This document shows, piece by piece, positions 16,355 through 25,447 of a stretch of DNA of 31,394 bases. The DNA lies in contig CAYWXT010000033.1 of NCBI GenBank assembly GCA_964462125.1, positions 1-31,394 of the forward strand, in the 5' to 3' direction. Under the pieces are notes generated by a model. It saw only the letters and a list, made by a program, of their open reading frames with translations, searched no databases and was not told where the DNA came from. The translations under genes were made by a program, and so were the position numbers. This stretch comes from JAWLFY01 sp964462125. Lineage in GTDB: Bacteria; Planctomycetota; Planctomycetia; Pirellulales; Pirellulaceae. Within the stretch, counting starts at the first letter, position 1, and each line of letters opens with the position of its first letter.

Positions 16355-16576
16355 ATGGTCCGTCGTTTCATCACTGCGTTGCTCGTCGCGCTGATCCGCT
16401 GGTATCAGGTGGTCGTCAGCCCGTTGACCGGCCCCAGCTGCCGCTTCACACCGACGTGCAGTACCTATGCGATCGAGGCGATTCGCCAGCATGGCCCCCT
16501 GCGGGGGAGTTACAAAGCGGCCAAGCGGATTCTTCGTTGCCATCCCTGGAACCCCGGTGGTTACGATCCTCCCTAA
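16355..16576 (+). CDS. yidD: Membrane protein insertion efficiency factor YidD
   Basis: A 73-residue protein with the complete YidD pattern: an amphipathic/hydrophobic N-terminus (ALLVALIRWYQVVVSPL), then CRFTPTCSTYA, AIRQHGPLRG and the terminal RILRCHPWNPGGYDPP. YidD assists YidC-dependent insertion of inner-membrane proteins and attaches to the membrane by its amphipathic helix. In most bacteria yidD sits in rpmH-rnpA-yidD-yidC; none of those partners is here, so the locus is rearranged. No clear Shine-Dalgarno precedes the ATG. Confidence 0.95.
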   Translation: MVRRFITALLVALIRWYQVVVSPLTGPSCRFTPTCSTYAIEAIRQHGPLRGSYKAAKRILRCHPWNPGGYDPP

Positions 16577-16923
16577 GGTGGTCAGAGACCGCAGCTTTGA
16601 CCCTGCTCCGACACTCTGCCAGGACGGATTTCGTGGCGGTTGTCTTCCACCGCCTGGGTATACTGGTGGAACACACGCGGGAAATCCGCGTCTCATCATT
16701 CAGCTGGATGGCCTCCAGCGGGCGGTCGCGCCGAAAGCTGGGGTGTGATGGGTGGGCTCGGGGGGGCAAGTTTACCGATTGTGCGGAATCGAAGGGTTCT
16801 GCCGATTTGTGTCGCCCCACCGGTGGGACGGCGTCGACATCAGGCCGAGGAGCGGCCGCCCGGTGCAGGTTCACTGCCTGCTGTGGAATCACCAAGATCG
16901 AATTCGTTTGTGTAGGGTTCTCG
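16577..16923. other. 347-bp region upstream of the giant surface protein gene
   Basis: No gene is supported. The open frame of the downstream gene extends through this stretch, but the translation has no conserved or signal-like character. A TATACT at 16659-16664 resembles a -10 box, but no matching -35 stands at 16-18 bp spacing. The region probably holds the promoter and 5' UTR of the gene at 16924. Confidence 0.4.
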
Positions 16924-19900
16924 ATGCGTTTTCAATCCTCCCGTGGCTCGTCCGCTTCCGCCGCTGCACGTCCCGCCGAAAGCCCGCCGCCCCGCTCCGG
17001 CGCCGCCGCGCTGTCACGGATGCTGCGAGGGCTATGTGAATCGGTCCTTGTCGGCGGTGGCGGGAAGACCACGGCCAAACGCGGACGATTGCTGCTGGAG
17101 GCGCTCGAATCGCGGCAGATGCTCGCCGGCGATGTCGAATTCATGTTCACCGATGGCCAGGACGGTGCTCCCCCCACCTCGGTCGAAACCACCTCGACAA
17201 GCCACGACAGTCTGCCGGTGACAACCCAGGCCGAAGGGGAAGCGGCTCCGGACTTGGTGCAGTTTGCCAAGGATCTGGAAGCTGCCGAGGTGACCTTCTT
17301 CGGCGCCGGCTGGTGTCCTGCCTGCACCGAGCAGAAAGAGCTGTTCCAGGATGGCGGGCAGCACCTGCCGTTTGTTGAAGTCACCAATCCCGACCGAACG
17401 CTCAACGAGATCGGAACCAGTGAGGAGATCGAGGGGTTCCCGACCTGGGAGTTCCCTGACGGCAGCCGAGAAGTCGGCGTTTTGGATTTGGCGACACTGA
17501 GCGATCGCAGCGGCGTCCCGATCCCCGAAAGCGAAAACCCGACCTTCGCCGAACTGGGCTCGCAAACCGTCGGGGTCGGTTCCCCGCTGCACCTGCCAGT
17601 GGACGCCTACGACCCCGATGGCGGGCCGCTGACGGTGACCGTGTCGGTTGACGATCCGAGCCTGTTGGAGGCCAGCGTGATCTCGGACAACCGCTCACTC
17701 CGTCTTGATGTGGAGGATTTTGGCGGCATGGTGTTCGAGTTGTTCGAGCAGCGGGCGCCGCGCCCCGCTGAGCGGGTGATCGAGCTTGCCAATTCCGGAT
17801 TCTATGACGGCATTACCTTTCACCGCATCGTCAACGATTTCGTGATTCAGGCCGGTGATCCCACCGGAGACGGAACGGGGGGATCAGAGCTGGGTAACTT
17901 CGACGACCAATTCCACCCCGACCTGCAACACAACCGCAGCGGGATTCTCTCATTCGCCAAGACGACCGACGACACGAACAACTCGCAGTTCTTCGTCACC
18001 GAAACCGCCACCCGCCACCTCGACTTCAATCACTCGATCTTTGGCCAGCTCGTCGAGGGGGAAAATGTTCGCGACGCGATCAGCAACATGGAAGCCGACG
18101 AGTCGGGCGCCCCGACGACGCCGATCACGATCGACCAGGCGAGTGTCTTCACCGACAGTGAAAACTCCGTCGTCATGCTCAAGGCGCTCGGCGGCACCGG
18201 CGAGACCGACGTGACGGTCACTGTGAGCGACGAAGACGGCAATACACATAGCGAAGTCATTTCGGTGGCGGTGGCCGAGGACGATACCAACAGCAATCCC
18301 TTCCTGGGCGAGATCCCTCCTCCCGAACCGGTTCCCACAGGAAACCCGACAACGCTGCAGTTGGAAAGCATCGACATCGAAGGCGACCCGGTGCGCTACC
18401 TGATGGCCCAGCAATCGAGTGAGGATGATGCGACCGTGACGATCGATGAGTCGAGCGGTTTGGTCACGGTGACCCCGGAGGATGAGTTCGTCGGTGAGGT
18501 CGATGTGTTGGTCGGAGTCCAGGCGGCCACAGCGACCGAGGAATTCGACAGCCAGTTGGTAACCTTCACCTTTGAGGAGGCGGAAGGGGACCTTGCAACA
18601 CCCACGTCACTCGAACTTGATCCCTCCAGTGACAGCGGGGCGAGTGACAGTGACAACATCACGCGGGACGGTACTCTTGAGTTTCATGTCGAGGGCGTGA
18701 CCGAGGGTGCGACGGTCGAGATCGTCGACACCGCAACCGAGTCGGTCATCGGATCCGACGTGGCGACCGGCTCGTCGATCTCGATCACCACCAGCAACAT
18801 CGCCGGAGCGGGTGACGGGGAATTCGTCCTGGCTGCCCGCCAACGCGACGACGACCAAACCAGTTCGCTGTCGCCGGAGCTGACGGTGGTCTTTGACAGC
18901 ACCGCACCGGCGTCGGTGGTCTCGTCGGCGCCACGGTTTGCCAACGTCGGTGAGGAATATCTGGCGGACCTGATCAGCGTCGAAGAGGGGAGCGGGTTGG
19001 TCTACTCCTTGAGCGCTGCTCCCAACGGCGCGACGATCGAATCAGCGACGGGTGTGATCGAGTGGACGCCGGCGGAGGAGCAACTTGGAAATCACACCTT
19101 CGACCTCGAATTGACCGATGTGGCCGGCAACGTCCGGACGGAGTCGTTCAGCGTCGAAGTCGGCGAGGAACCGATCGCCGGGATTCGCCTGGAGCTGGCC
19201 GACCTGGATGGCAACGTCATCGATTCGGTTGACGCCGGTGGCGAGTTTCTGCTTCGGATGTACGGTGTTGACGAGCGGAGTACGTTCGATCTGCGAGGGG
19301 TGTTTGCCGCCTACACGGACATCCTTTTCAATTCGGAGCTCGTCCGTCCGGTTCCCGATTCCACGATCGAGTACGGCGACGACTTCACGATCACGCAGAC
19401 CGGCACCCTTTCGGACGGCTTGATCGATGAACTCGGAGCCGCCACGTCAAACATCACCCCGACGGATGAGCGCGAAGCACTGATCGCGACGGTGGAGATG
19501 GAGGCGTTGGAAGCCGGCAACGTGAATTTCCGGAGCGAGCCGGCTGATGCAGATTCCAGTGAGGTGCTGCTGTTCCTGCGCGACGACGAAGTGCCCTCGG
19601 ACGAAGTCGCCTACGGAACGGCGGCACTGGCGATCGGTCTGGGATTCGAACTCAACGACGACGCGGTCACAATCACGGCCGATGACGGTCCCACGACCAT
19701 TGATGTTCTGGCCAATGACGAACTCCTTTCGGGCGACGGGCCGCTGACGGTCGACTCCGTCACCCAGCCTGATGAGGGCGGTACGGCGGCAGTCGAAGAG
19801 AACGCGGTCACCTTCACCCCCGACGCAGACTTCACCGGCACCGCCACCTTCACCTACCAGGTCAGCAATCCGGAGGGAGCGCAGGCGGACGCCACGGTCA

Positions 19901-21783
19901 CGGTGACCGTCAGTGGTGTCGACCAGCCGCCCACGGGCGTACCCGACGAGTTCACCGTGGTGCAGGGGAGTGGCGCCAACGCCTTGGACGTCCTCGCCAA
20001 CGACAGCCCGGCGCCCGACGGCGGCCAAACCCTGACGATTGTCGATGTTTCCGAATCGACCGAAGGGGCGACTGTGGCGGTTGCCGACAACGGCGAGTCG
20101 ATCGATTACACCGCTCCGGATGATTTCGTCGGCGTCGATGAATTTAGCTATACGCTCAGCGACGGTGAATTGACGACCGAGGTGGCGGTGAGCGTCACGG
20201 TGAGCACCGAGGACGCGCCGCCAACGGCGAACCCCGACGCATTCACCATCGACGAAGACACGCCGGAAGACGCCTATGGAGTGTTGGACAATGATGAGCC
20301 CGATGACGCGGACGAACCCTTTGAACTGCATGATGTCGGAACGCCCACCGAGGGTGGAACGGCCCGGATCAGCGATGACGCAACGCAGCTGGTCTACACC
20401 CCGGCACCGGACTTCCATGGCGTTGAAGAGGTCACCTACTCGATTCGTGACGACGGCGGTGGGATCGCATCGACCACCGTCACCTTCACCGTCAACCCCG
20501 TCAACGATCCTCCGCCGGGCAACGATCGGACCGTCACGATCAGTCGCACCGACAATGAACGTGAGGTCCACCGGTTGGAAGACCTGCCGAGCAATGTCGA
20601 CGAGGACGAGGCAATTCACTTTTCTGCGGTCGGCTCGACATCCGAGGGTGGCACGGTTCGCATTGGCGACGACGAAGCCTCGATCTTTTACACGCCGCCA
20701 TCGGGTGAGTTCACCGGGACCGACACGTTCACTTACACGGTCGAGGATGAAGGTGAGTTGACCACCGAAGGGACGCTCACGATCCAGGTGACCGATTTCA
20801 GCCAGCGATCGATCCAGCTCACGACCGCCAACGGCTCGCAGTCGCTTCAGCATTTCGCCAGTTCGATCACCCTGAGCGGGACGAACGACTTGGGAGAATC
20901 GGTCAACCAAACTTTGGAGGTCAGTGGCGAGGGGACAAAGTTCAGCGAGTTGTTCCCTGGTGAATACACGGTTCACATTCCCGCCATCCCATTTTTGCAA
21001 AACGCGAGCGAGCCTCGCGAGATCGAGATCGACAGCGAGCCGGAGGACGGCGATCTTGAAATCACTGCCGAGATCGGCCGGTTGCGCCCCGAGTACCTAT
21101 CGGTGCAAGATTTCCTGGGATCGGCAAAGAGCCATCAGATCTTGACGGCGATCTCGCCCGGTTCCTCCGCCTTGTTCGCGATGCCGAGTTCCACCGTGGA
21201 AACGGTCGGTTCGCCTGTGGTCGACATGAGTGAAGACGGTGCGACGCTCACCGTTGGTGACAGCGGTGGCGACGACGATTCAGTCGAAGAGACGTTCTCC
21301 GCCGACGGTGACCGACGGGTCCAACTCCGGGGCCGCGCGGATGATCTGCGACTGTTCCGCATCCACGTCGACGGATTCGGGTCAACCGATGACGACGCGG
21401 ACGAGGAGTCGGATGAGGAGTCGGGTACCGAGCAGAATTTGGACGTCGCGCCCCAGTCGCTGCCGATCACGACGGGGGCTGAATCGGAAGCGGTGACTAC
21501 CGGTGGTGGTGGTGAGGCATCGTCATCACTGGTGCTCGGTGACCTTCAGGCGGAGGGAGAATCGGCGTCGGCAGGATCGGTCACCCGGGCGGATGTCTTT
21601 GTTCCCCCGGTGCGGCCAACGGCCTCCGACATCGACCCGACGGCGGACACCGATGCCGCCATGGCAGAGGTCAGTACGGGCCTGTCGGTCCGCAGCGAGG
21701 CGGCTGAATCGCTGGCGGAATTGGAGGATCTGAGCGGGGTGCTGCGAGCGGATGCCATCGACGCGGCGATCAGCGAGAACTGA
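16924..21783 (+). CDS. Giant secreted protein: thioredoxin-like + cyclophilin PPIase + cohesin-like + tandem-95/cadherin-like repeats
   Basis: A 1619-residue protein. TAGGG stands about 8 nt before the ATG. The N-terminus is Arg/Ser-rich and carries LESRQMLAGD (61-70), the planctomycete signature of exported surface proteins. A thioredoxin-like domain follows with WCPAC (C131, C134) and a FPTW cis-Pro loop. Next comes a cadherin-like segment into which a cyclophilin-type peptidyl-prolyl isomerase (about 260-412; FYDGITFHRIV, FVIQAGDPTG, NSQFFVT) appears to be inserted. Further on are a putative-Ig (He_PIG-like) module (about 669-749), a cohesin-like segment (about 752-905) and four or so tandem-95-type repeats (about 910-1295; VLANDE, YTPAPDF, FTYTVEDEG). 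The C-terminus is acidic and low in complexity (DDDADEESDEE near 1490), with no sorting motif I recognise. A role in extracellular folding or matrix structure is inferred. The strongly acidic, Asp/Glu/Thr-rich body suggests calcium binding. Confidence 0.85.
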   Translation: MRFQSSRGSSASAAARPAESPPPRSGAAALSRMLRGLCESVLVGGGGKTTAKRGRLLLEALESRQMLAGDVEFMFTDGQDGAPPTSVETTSTSHDSLPVTTQAEGEAAPDLVQFAKDLEAAEVTFFGAGWCPACTEQKELFQDGGQHLPFVEVTNPDRTLNEIGTSEEIEGFPTWEFPDGSREVGVLDLATLSDRSGVPIPESENPTFAELGSQTVGVGSPLHLPVDAYDPDGGPLTVTVSVDDPSLLEASVISDNRSLRLDVEDFGGMVFELFEQRAPRPAERVIELANSGFYDGITFHRIVNDFVIQAGDPTGDGTGGSELGNFDDQFHPDLQHNRSGILSFAKTTDDTNNSQFFVTETATRHLDFNHSIFGQLVEGENVRDAISNMEADESGAPTTPITIDQASVFTDSENSVVMLKALGGTGETDVTVTVSDEDGNTHSEVISVAVAEDDTNSNPFLGEIPPPEPVPTGNPTTLQLESIDIEGDPVRYLMAQQSSEDDATVTIDESSGLVTVTPEDEFVGEVDVLVGVQAATATEEFDSQLVTFTFEEAEGDLATPTSLELDPSSDSGASDSDNITRDGTLEFHVEGVTEGATVEIVDTATESVIGSDVATGSSISITTSNIAGAGDGEFVLAARQRDDDQTSSLSPELTVVFDSTAPASVVSSAPRFANVGEEYLADLISVEEGSGLVYSLSAAPNGATIESATGVIEWTPAEEQLGNHTFDLELTDVAGNVRTESFSVEVGEEPIAGIRLELADLDGNVIDSVDAGGEFLLRMYGVDERSTFDLRGVFAAYTDILFNSELVRPVPDSTIEYGDDFTITQTGTLSDGLIDELGAATSNITPTDEREALIATVEMEALEAGNVNFRSEPADADSSEVLLFLRDDEVPSDEVAYGTAALAIGLGFELNDDAVTITADDGPTTIDVLANDELLSGDGPLTVDSVTQPDEGGTAAVEENAVTFTPDADFTGTATFTYQVSNPEGAQADATVTVTVSGVDQPPTGVPDEFTVVQGSGANALDVLANDSPAPDGGQTLTIVDVSESTEGATVAVADNGESIDYTAPDDFVGVDEFSYTLSDGELTTEVAVSVTVSTEDAPPTANPDAFTIDEDTPEDAYGVLDNDEPDDADEPFELHDVGTPTEGGTARISDDATQLVYTPAPDFHGVEEVTYSIRDDGGGIASTTVTFTVNPVNDPPPGNDRTVTISRTDNEREVHRLEDLPSNVDEDEAIHFSAVGSTSEGGTVRIGDDEASIFYTPPSGEFTGTDTFTYTVEDEGELTTEGTLTIQVTDFSQRSIQLTTANGSQSLQHFASSITLSGTNDLGESVNQTLEVSGEGTKFSELFPGEYTVHIPAIPFLQNASEPREIEIDSEPEDGDLEITAEIGRLRPEYLSVQDFLGSAKSHQILTAISPGSSALFAMPSSTVETVGSPVVDMSEDGATLTVGDSGGDDDSVEETFSADGDRRVQLRGRADDLRLFRIHVDGFGSTDDDADEESDEESGTEQNLDVAPQSLPITTGAESEAVTTGGGGEASSSLVLGDLQAEGESASAGSVTRADVFVPPVRPTASDIDPTADTDAAMAEVSTGLSVRSEAAESLAELEDLSGVLRADAIDAAISEN

Positions 21784-21822
21784 GGCTGCAGGCCCTGAAT
21801 AGCTCCGGCGGAGGGACGCGAG

Positions 21823-21856
21823 GGCAAAAACCCCGGAATTCGCTGCATTTTTTGCC
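21823..21856. terminator. A/T-armed inverted repeat after the giant gene
   Basis: GGCAAAAA (21823-21830) and TTTTTTGCC (21848-21856) form an inverted repeat 40 nt after the stop, with a 17-18 nt loop. The 3' arm itself supplies the T-run, so it could act as a weak terminator in either direction. It is not a classical GC stem. Confidence 0.35.
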
Positions 21857-21866
21857 GCAAGGTGGG

Positions 21867-21895
21867 TTGCACTCCCGGCGCCGCCCGCATAACAC
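21867..21895 (+). promoter_or_regulatory. Candidate sigma-70-type promoter for the HU gene
   Basis: TTGCAC (21867-21872) and TAACAC (21890-21895) are separated by 17 bp. Each hexamer matches the consensus at only about half its positions. The start site would lie about 70 nt upstream of the HU ATG. Confidence 0.3.
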
Positions 21896-21972
21896 TTTGC
21901 CCTTAGCGATGGCGGGAATGGACAAATCCCGTCACAATCTCCCATCACCGACCCCTCTAAAGGTTCTCGCCC

Positions 21973-22290
21973 ATGGCTAAGGCTCCGCCAAAGGCTCCGA
22001 CCAAGACACAGATCTTGGCCAGCATTGCCGAAGAAACTGAACTGTCCAAGAAGGATGTGGCCGCCGTTTTCGACGCGCTTTCTGGTGAGATCGAACAGGC
22101 CCTGAAGAAGAACGGCCCGGGACAGTTCACCATCCCCGGGTTGTGCAAGATCGTGCTGCGAAATGTCCCGGCCAAGCCGAAGCGGAAGGGACGTAACCCA
22201 GCCAACGGCGAAGAAATTTGGCTCCAACCCAAGCCTGCCAGCAAGAAGCTGGTCATTCGCCCGCTCAAAGCCTTGAAGGAAATGGTCTAG
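21973..22290 (+). CDS. HU-family DNA-binding protein
   Basis: A 105-residue nucleoid protein of the HU/IHF fold. It has an N-terminal Lys/Pro/Ala extension (MAKAPPKAPTK), then TKTQILASIAEETELSKKDV (helices 1-2), LKKNGPGQFTIPGLCKIVLR, and the DNA-binding arm region RNPANGEEI. The usual arm return reads WLQPKPASKKLVIRPLKALK, which departs from the canonical HU ending (KAGKALKDAV) and resembles a planctomycete-type HU paralogue (inference). It would bind and bend DNA with little sequence preference. AAAGG stands about 9 nt before the ATG. A strong intrinsic terminator follows 30 nt after the stop, so this is probably a monocistronic, well-expressed gene. Confidence 0.92.
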   Translation: MAKAPPKAPTKTQILASIAEETELSKKDVAAVFDALSGEIEQALKKNGPGQFTIPGLCKIVLRNVPAKPKRKGRNPANGEEIWLQPKPASKKLVIRPLKALKEMV

Positions 22291-22319
22291 GCCCCCTTCG
22301 TCCCTGGCGCAAGCGAACG

Positions 22320-22358
22320 AAGCCGAGCATGCCCGCAGCAGGGCACCTCGGCTTTTTT
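22320..22358 (+). terminator. Strong Rho-independent terminator after the HU gene
   Basis: The 8-bp outer stem AAGCCGAG/CTCGGCTT is extended by an inner TGCCC/GGGCA stem around a GCAGCA loop, and the 3' arm runs into a T6 tract (22353-22358). This is the clearest intrinsic terminator in the window. The convergent minus-strand gene ends only 20 nt further. Confidence 0.9.
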
Positions 22359-22377
22359 CCTGTTCACTCGGGCCAGA

Positions 22378-25266
22378 TCATTCTGGCTGGAGTGCGATCC
22401 GCGGAGCGTCCTGCGGGCTGAGCGCCAGCCCGATCCAGCCGTCGCGTAGTTCCAGTTGACTGACCGCCAAGTCCTCCAAGGCAGGATGCTCGGTTATGAT
22501 CGGCAGGAGCAGGGGCACGGCCCGGTTCGGCGAGAGGACCTTGTTGAAAATCGCCCGCGCTGGCAACCGTTCACGCATCGACATCCTCGGACCGCTGATC
22601 TGCAAGTGTCCATCGCGGACCAGCTTCGCTTGGAGCCCGTCCACCTCGGGCCGATAGGCGGCGCGAATGATCACATGGCGGAGGTCGAGATGATCCCCTT
22701 GGGATAGACGGACAATCCGCATCGTCACCCACAAGACCCCATGGTCGATCTCCACCGTTATCGGTCGTGTTGGCGCGAACTGGATCATGACGTCCGAAGG
22801 GATGTCCTCCGGAAGCCGGTCACCGGAGCGGTCGAACAGCTCAAGCAGGTCCTGAATCATCGCTCCGATCGAGCGACTTTGCTCGCGCGGAGCCAGTCGT
22901 TCCAGTGTGTTGTTGAGCGCCGATTGGTGGACCTGCAAACTCATCAAGCTCGTCCGTGGTGCCCGCGGCCGCGGGGTGGAGGCGGCGAGTTGCCAGTCGC
23001 CCGCCAGACGATACCTCGAGAGCAACCGTTGCTCGGTCGTTTCCAAATCCACCACCATCGGGTCGAGTCGAAGTTTGCCGAGCGGCCCCAGCAACGATCG
23101 CGTGAGCCTCGACGTGGCGTCGTCGACCGCCTCGTTCACCCGCGAATCAACTTCGCGATTGACCCGCCGCTGAACCTGGTCGCTGGCGTAGCGGTCCGTC
23201 TGCGGCTTCAGCTCTTCGTAACGGCTGGCGGCAATGCCTCGTACCAGTGACCCAATTAACGGCCAGCGGTCGTAGTCCGTTTCGATGCCCCGAAGTCGGC
23301 TGCGCCCCGAAACATCGACCCCCGAGTCGCCAATGCGAACGCCCTGTTCGGTGACCTCGATCGGGGTGGCCGCGAGGAAGTTTGATTGAGCCGCGGTCGC
23401 CACCGCAACTGAACCGCGCCGACCAACCGAACGGGTGCGGACATCGCCGCTGGTCTGCAGTTCCAGTGACCAACGATCGGCCGCCGGGCGAAGCCGTAAT
23501 CGAAGCTCACTTTCGATCTGGCTGACCCCGCGGATGCGGTTGCCGAACAAGACCGCCCGGACCGGTACGGTTCGAGGCTCGACCGCAGGCAATAACCGCT
23601 CCAGCATCGCCGCGCTGACGGCAAGCCGGACATTGGCATTTCGGTAATGCGTATCGATCGCCTCGGCCACGCGCGCCGCCTCCGCCCGCTCTGCAAACCG
23701 CAACGTCTGGACTGCGTCGGCGATCTCGAGTGACGCCAGATCGATCAAGTCGCTCTCCTTACGCTCCAACTGTTCGAGGAGCTGCGTGTAATCCACCGCG
23801 GTGCGATTCCACGGCCGCACCACCTCGGCAAGTTCCGTGATCGATTCGCGGTCGAGCCATTCTCGGTGGGCGGCGTGCAAACCGTGCCACTGCAATCGCG
23901 AAAGTAAACGCTGGGAAAGGAGCGCTCGCTCAGCTGTCCGTTCGCCGGCATCGCTGGATGCCAGGCCGCCCGCGAGGTCCTCTCCCGCCTCGGTGTCCCT
24001 CGCCGCTTGCTGCAATTCGTCGAGCAACAGATACGCTTCCCAGCCCTCGCGGTCACCGGTTTCGTCGAGCTCGCGACGAACCCGCTCAATCGCCTCCCGG
24101 ATCCGCCCGAGGTCGGTGTTGACCGCCGTGCTCGTACCCGAATGCTCTTGGAAACGTCCGACCAAGTGCCAGATCGGTTCCCATACCGCCAGCCGTCGCG
24201 ACACCGCATGGGCCGCTCGTAACCACTCGAGCTGTTCCTGGCGGTCAGAACACGCCTCGGCGAGTTGCAATCCATCATCGGCGCAGTCGGTGAGGCTCTG
24301 CAATAGCTCGCCGGCACGCGCATCCCCCAAGCGGGGAAGCGAGTTCAACTCCTGCAACAACGATTGGACATCGTTGGACCAATGCACCGCCGGCGCGTCG
24401 ACCGTCTGGGGCTGCACCGCAGCACGGCGGACCAAGGTTGCCTCCTCGCCGGCGGGTTGCCCATCAGCAATGCCGACGAGCGTCTGCAGTTGCCGCTCGA
24501 GGCGGGGGGCGATTGGCCAGCCCCCCGGTTTCCCAGGGGCATTTGCGCGATCGCCCGGCACCTTGGAGCGTTTCGCCGAACGGTTGGAGGAATCGCCCGA
24601 GGGATGGGAAGCCAATTGGCCGCTGGACCGGACAGGAACCGCCAGCGGCGCCGGCGGCGGTTTCTCCAGTCCTTCCCGAGGCGTGACCTGGGGCGGTTCG
24701 AGGGTCAGCCGCACCGATCCCGATTCGGCCACCTCCGCCGGCGGCGCTACCTCACCTTGCGGCTCGGATTCGCCGTTTCGCTCGGATTCGCCGTTTCGCT
24801 CGGATTCGGCAGCCTGCTCGCCATCGACGGGGGAGACGATTTTTTGTGTTTGGGCCAACCCTGCCAATTCGCCGTCGGGATCGAGCTGTGGTGCCGCCAG
24901 GTAATGAGGGTTATCGTGCTCGTGCCGCTTTGGGCCAAACACCTCCGCCAAACGATCAGGTAGTTTGGGGCCACGGATTCCCCGCTCGCGTCGCTCCGCG
25001 TCCGCGGCTGTATCGCGATCGCGGCGGTCGCCCCTTCCCAACCAGGAAGGATCTGGCACCGATACCCCCGCCACCCCCTCCGCTGGAGTCTCGGCATGCG
25101 TGGAAAGCGGTCTCTCCCACCAAGCGACGGCACTCGCCTGGAGGGCGACGGTCCATTCCCGCCACTCACCCAGCTTCGCTCCCTGGTGGAGCCAAATTCC
25201 CGCGACGATGGCGGCCGATGCGGCCGCAGGCCAAATCAGCAGCGATCGATTGACGTCCCTACGCAT
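22378..25266 (-). CDS. Large membrane-anchored protein of unknown function
   Basis: A 962-residue protein I do not recognise. The ATG at 25266 is chosen because it has AGGAAGAG about 10 nt upstream and puts a single hydrophobic segment (residues 9-26, LLIWPAAASAAIVAGIWL) right at the N-terminus as an anchor or uncleaved signal; the frame itself is open to 25422. Residues 60-330 are polar and Pro/Glu-rich, with a short tandem repeat (ERNGES, 153-168). The middle (about 340-560) is helix-rich with many Leu/Gln/Arg heptad-like stretches. The C-terminal 350 residues look like alternating beta strands with conserved-looking charged turns (RRVNREVDSRVNEAVDD; LRLDPMVVDLETTEQRLL). No catalytic motif is seen. 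It is divergent from the GDP-fucose genes (181 bp gap) and convergent with the HU gene. Confidence 0.7.
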   Translation of the reverse strand: MRRDVNRSLLIWPAAASAAIVAGIWLHQGAKLGEWREWTVALQASAVAWWERPLSTHAETPAEGVAGVSVPDPSWLGRGDRRDRDTAADAERRERGIRGPKLPDRLAEVFGPKRHEHDNPHYLAAPQLDPDGELAGLAQTQKIVSPVDGEQAAESERNGESERNGESEPQGEVAPPAEVAESGSVRLTLEPPQVTPREGLEKPPPAPLAVPVRSSGQLASHPSGDSSNRSAKRSKVPGDRANAPGKPGGWPIAPRLERQLQTLVGIADGQPAGEEATLVRRAAVQPQTVDAPAVHWSNDVQSLLQELNSLPRLGDARAGELLQSLTDCADDGLQLAEACSDRQEQLEWLRAAHAVSRRLAVWEPIWHLVGRFQEHSGTSTAVNTDLGRIREAIERVRRELDETGDREGWEAYLLLDELQQAARDTEAGEDLAGGLASSDAGERTAERALLSQRLLSRLQWHGLHAAHREWLDRESITELAEVVRPWNRTAVDYTQLLEQLERKESDLIDLASLEIADAVQTLRFAERAEAARVAEAIDTHYRNANVRLAVSAAMLERLLPAVEPRTVPVRAVLFGNRIRGVSQIESELRLRLRPAADRWSLELQTSGDVRTRSVGRRGSVAVATAAQSNFLAATPIEVTEQGVRIGDSGVDVSGRSRLRGIETDYDRWPLIGSLVRGIAASRYEELKPQTDRYASDQVQRRVNREVDSRVNEAVDDATSRLTRSLLGPLGKLRLDPMVVDLETTEQRLLSRYRLAGDWQLAASTPRPRAPRTSLMSLQVHQSALNNTLERLAPREQSRSIGAMIQDLLELFDRSGDRLPEDIPSDVMIQFAPTRPITVEIDHGVLWVTMRIVRLSQGDHLDLRHVIIRAAYRPEVDGLQAKLVRDGHLQISGPRMSMRERLPARAIFNKVLSPNRAVPLLLPIITEHPALEDLAVSQLELRDGWIGLALSPQDAPRIALQPE
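24763..24810 (-). repeat. 18-bp in-frame tandem repeat (2.7 copies)
   Basis: The unit CTCGGATTCGCCGTTTCG occurs twice back to back (24763-24780 and 24781-24798) and then in part up to 24810. It encodes the ERNGES hexapeptide repeat in the linker of the unknown membrane protein. It is exact at DNA level, so recent slippage duplication is likely and copy number may vary between strains. Confidence 0.85.
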
Positions 25267-25447
25267 CCTTCGCACTCTTCCTTGATAGAGAATGGACGAC
25301 GCGCCCCTTGCGGAGGGCATCATCAGCACAGCTGAGCATCGACTACCATCGGTCCATTCATCCAGCAGCATTTCGCCGGCCCCCCCATTCCGTCCGCCGC
25401 TCCGAAGCCACATTTCCGGCAAACTCGATGTTTCCCTTCGATCTCAT

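Noticed and set aside
16312..16923. 204-codon upstream extension of the giant protein frame
   Set aside because: It overlaps yidD in another frame and lacks any protein-like conservation; the LESRQMLAG signature lies close behind the ATG at 16924.
19447..21000. 517-residue antisense open frame inside the giant gene
   Set aside because: Mirrors the Asp/Thr/Val-rich repeat codons of the sense strand; composition is not protein-like.
24763..24810. Possible CRISPR-like repeat
   Set aside because: The units are directly adjacent without spacers and encode a peptide repeat in frame.
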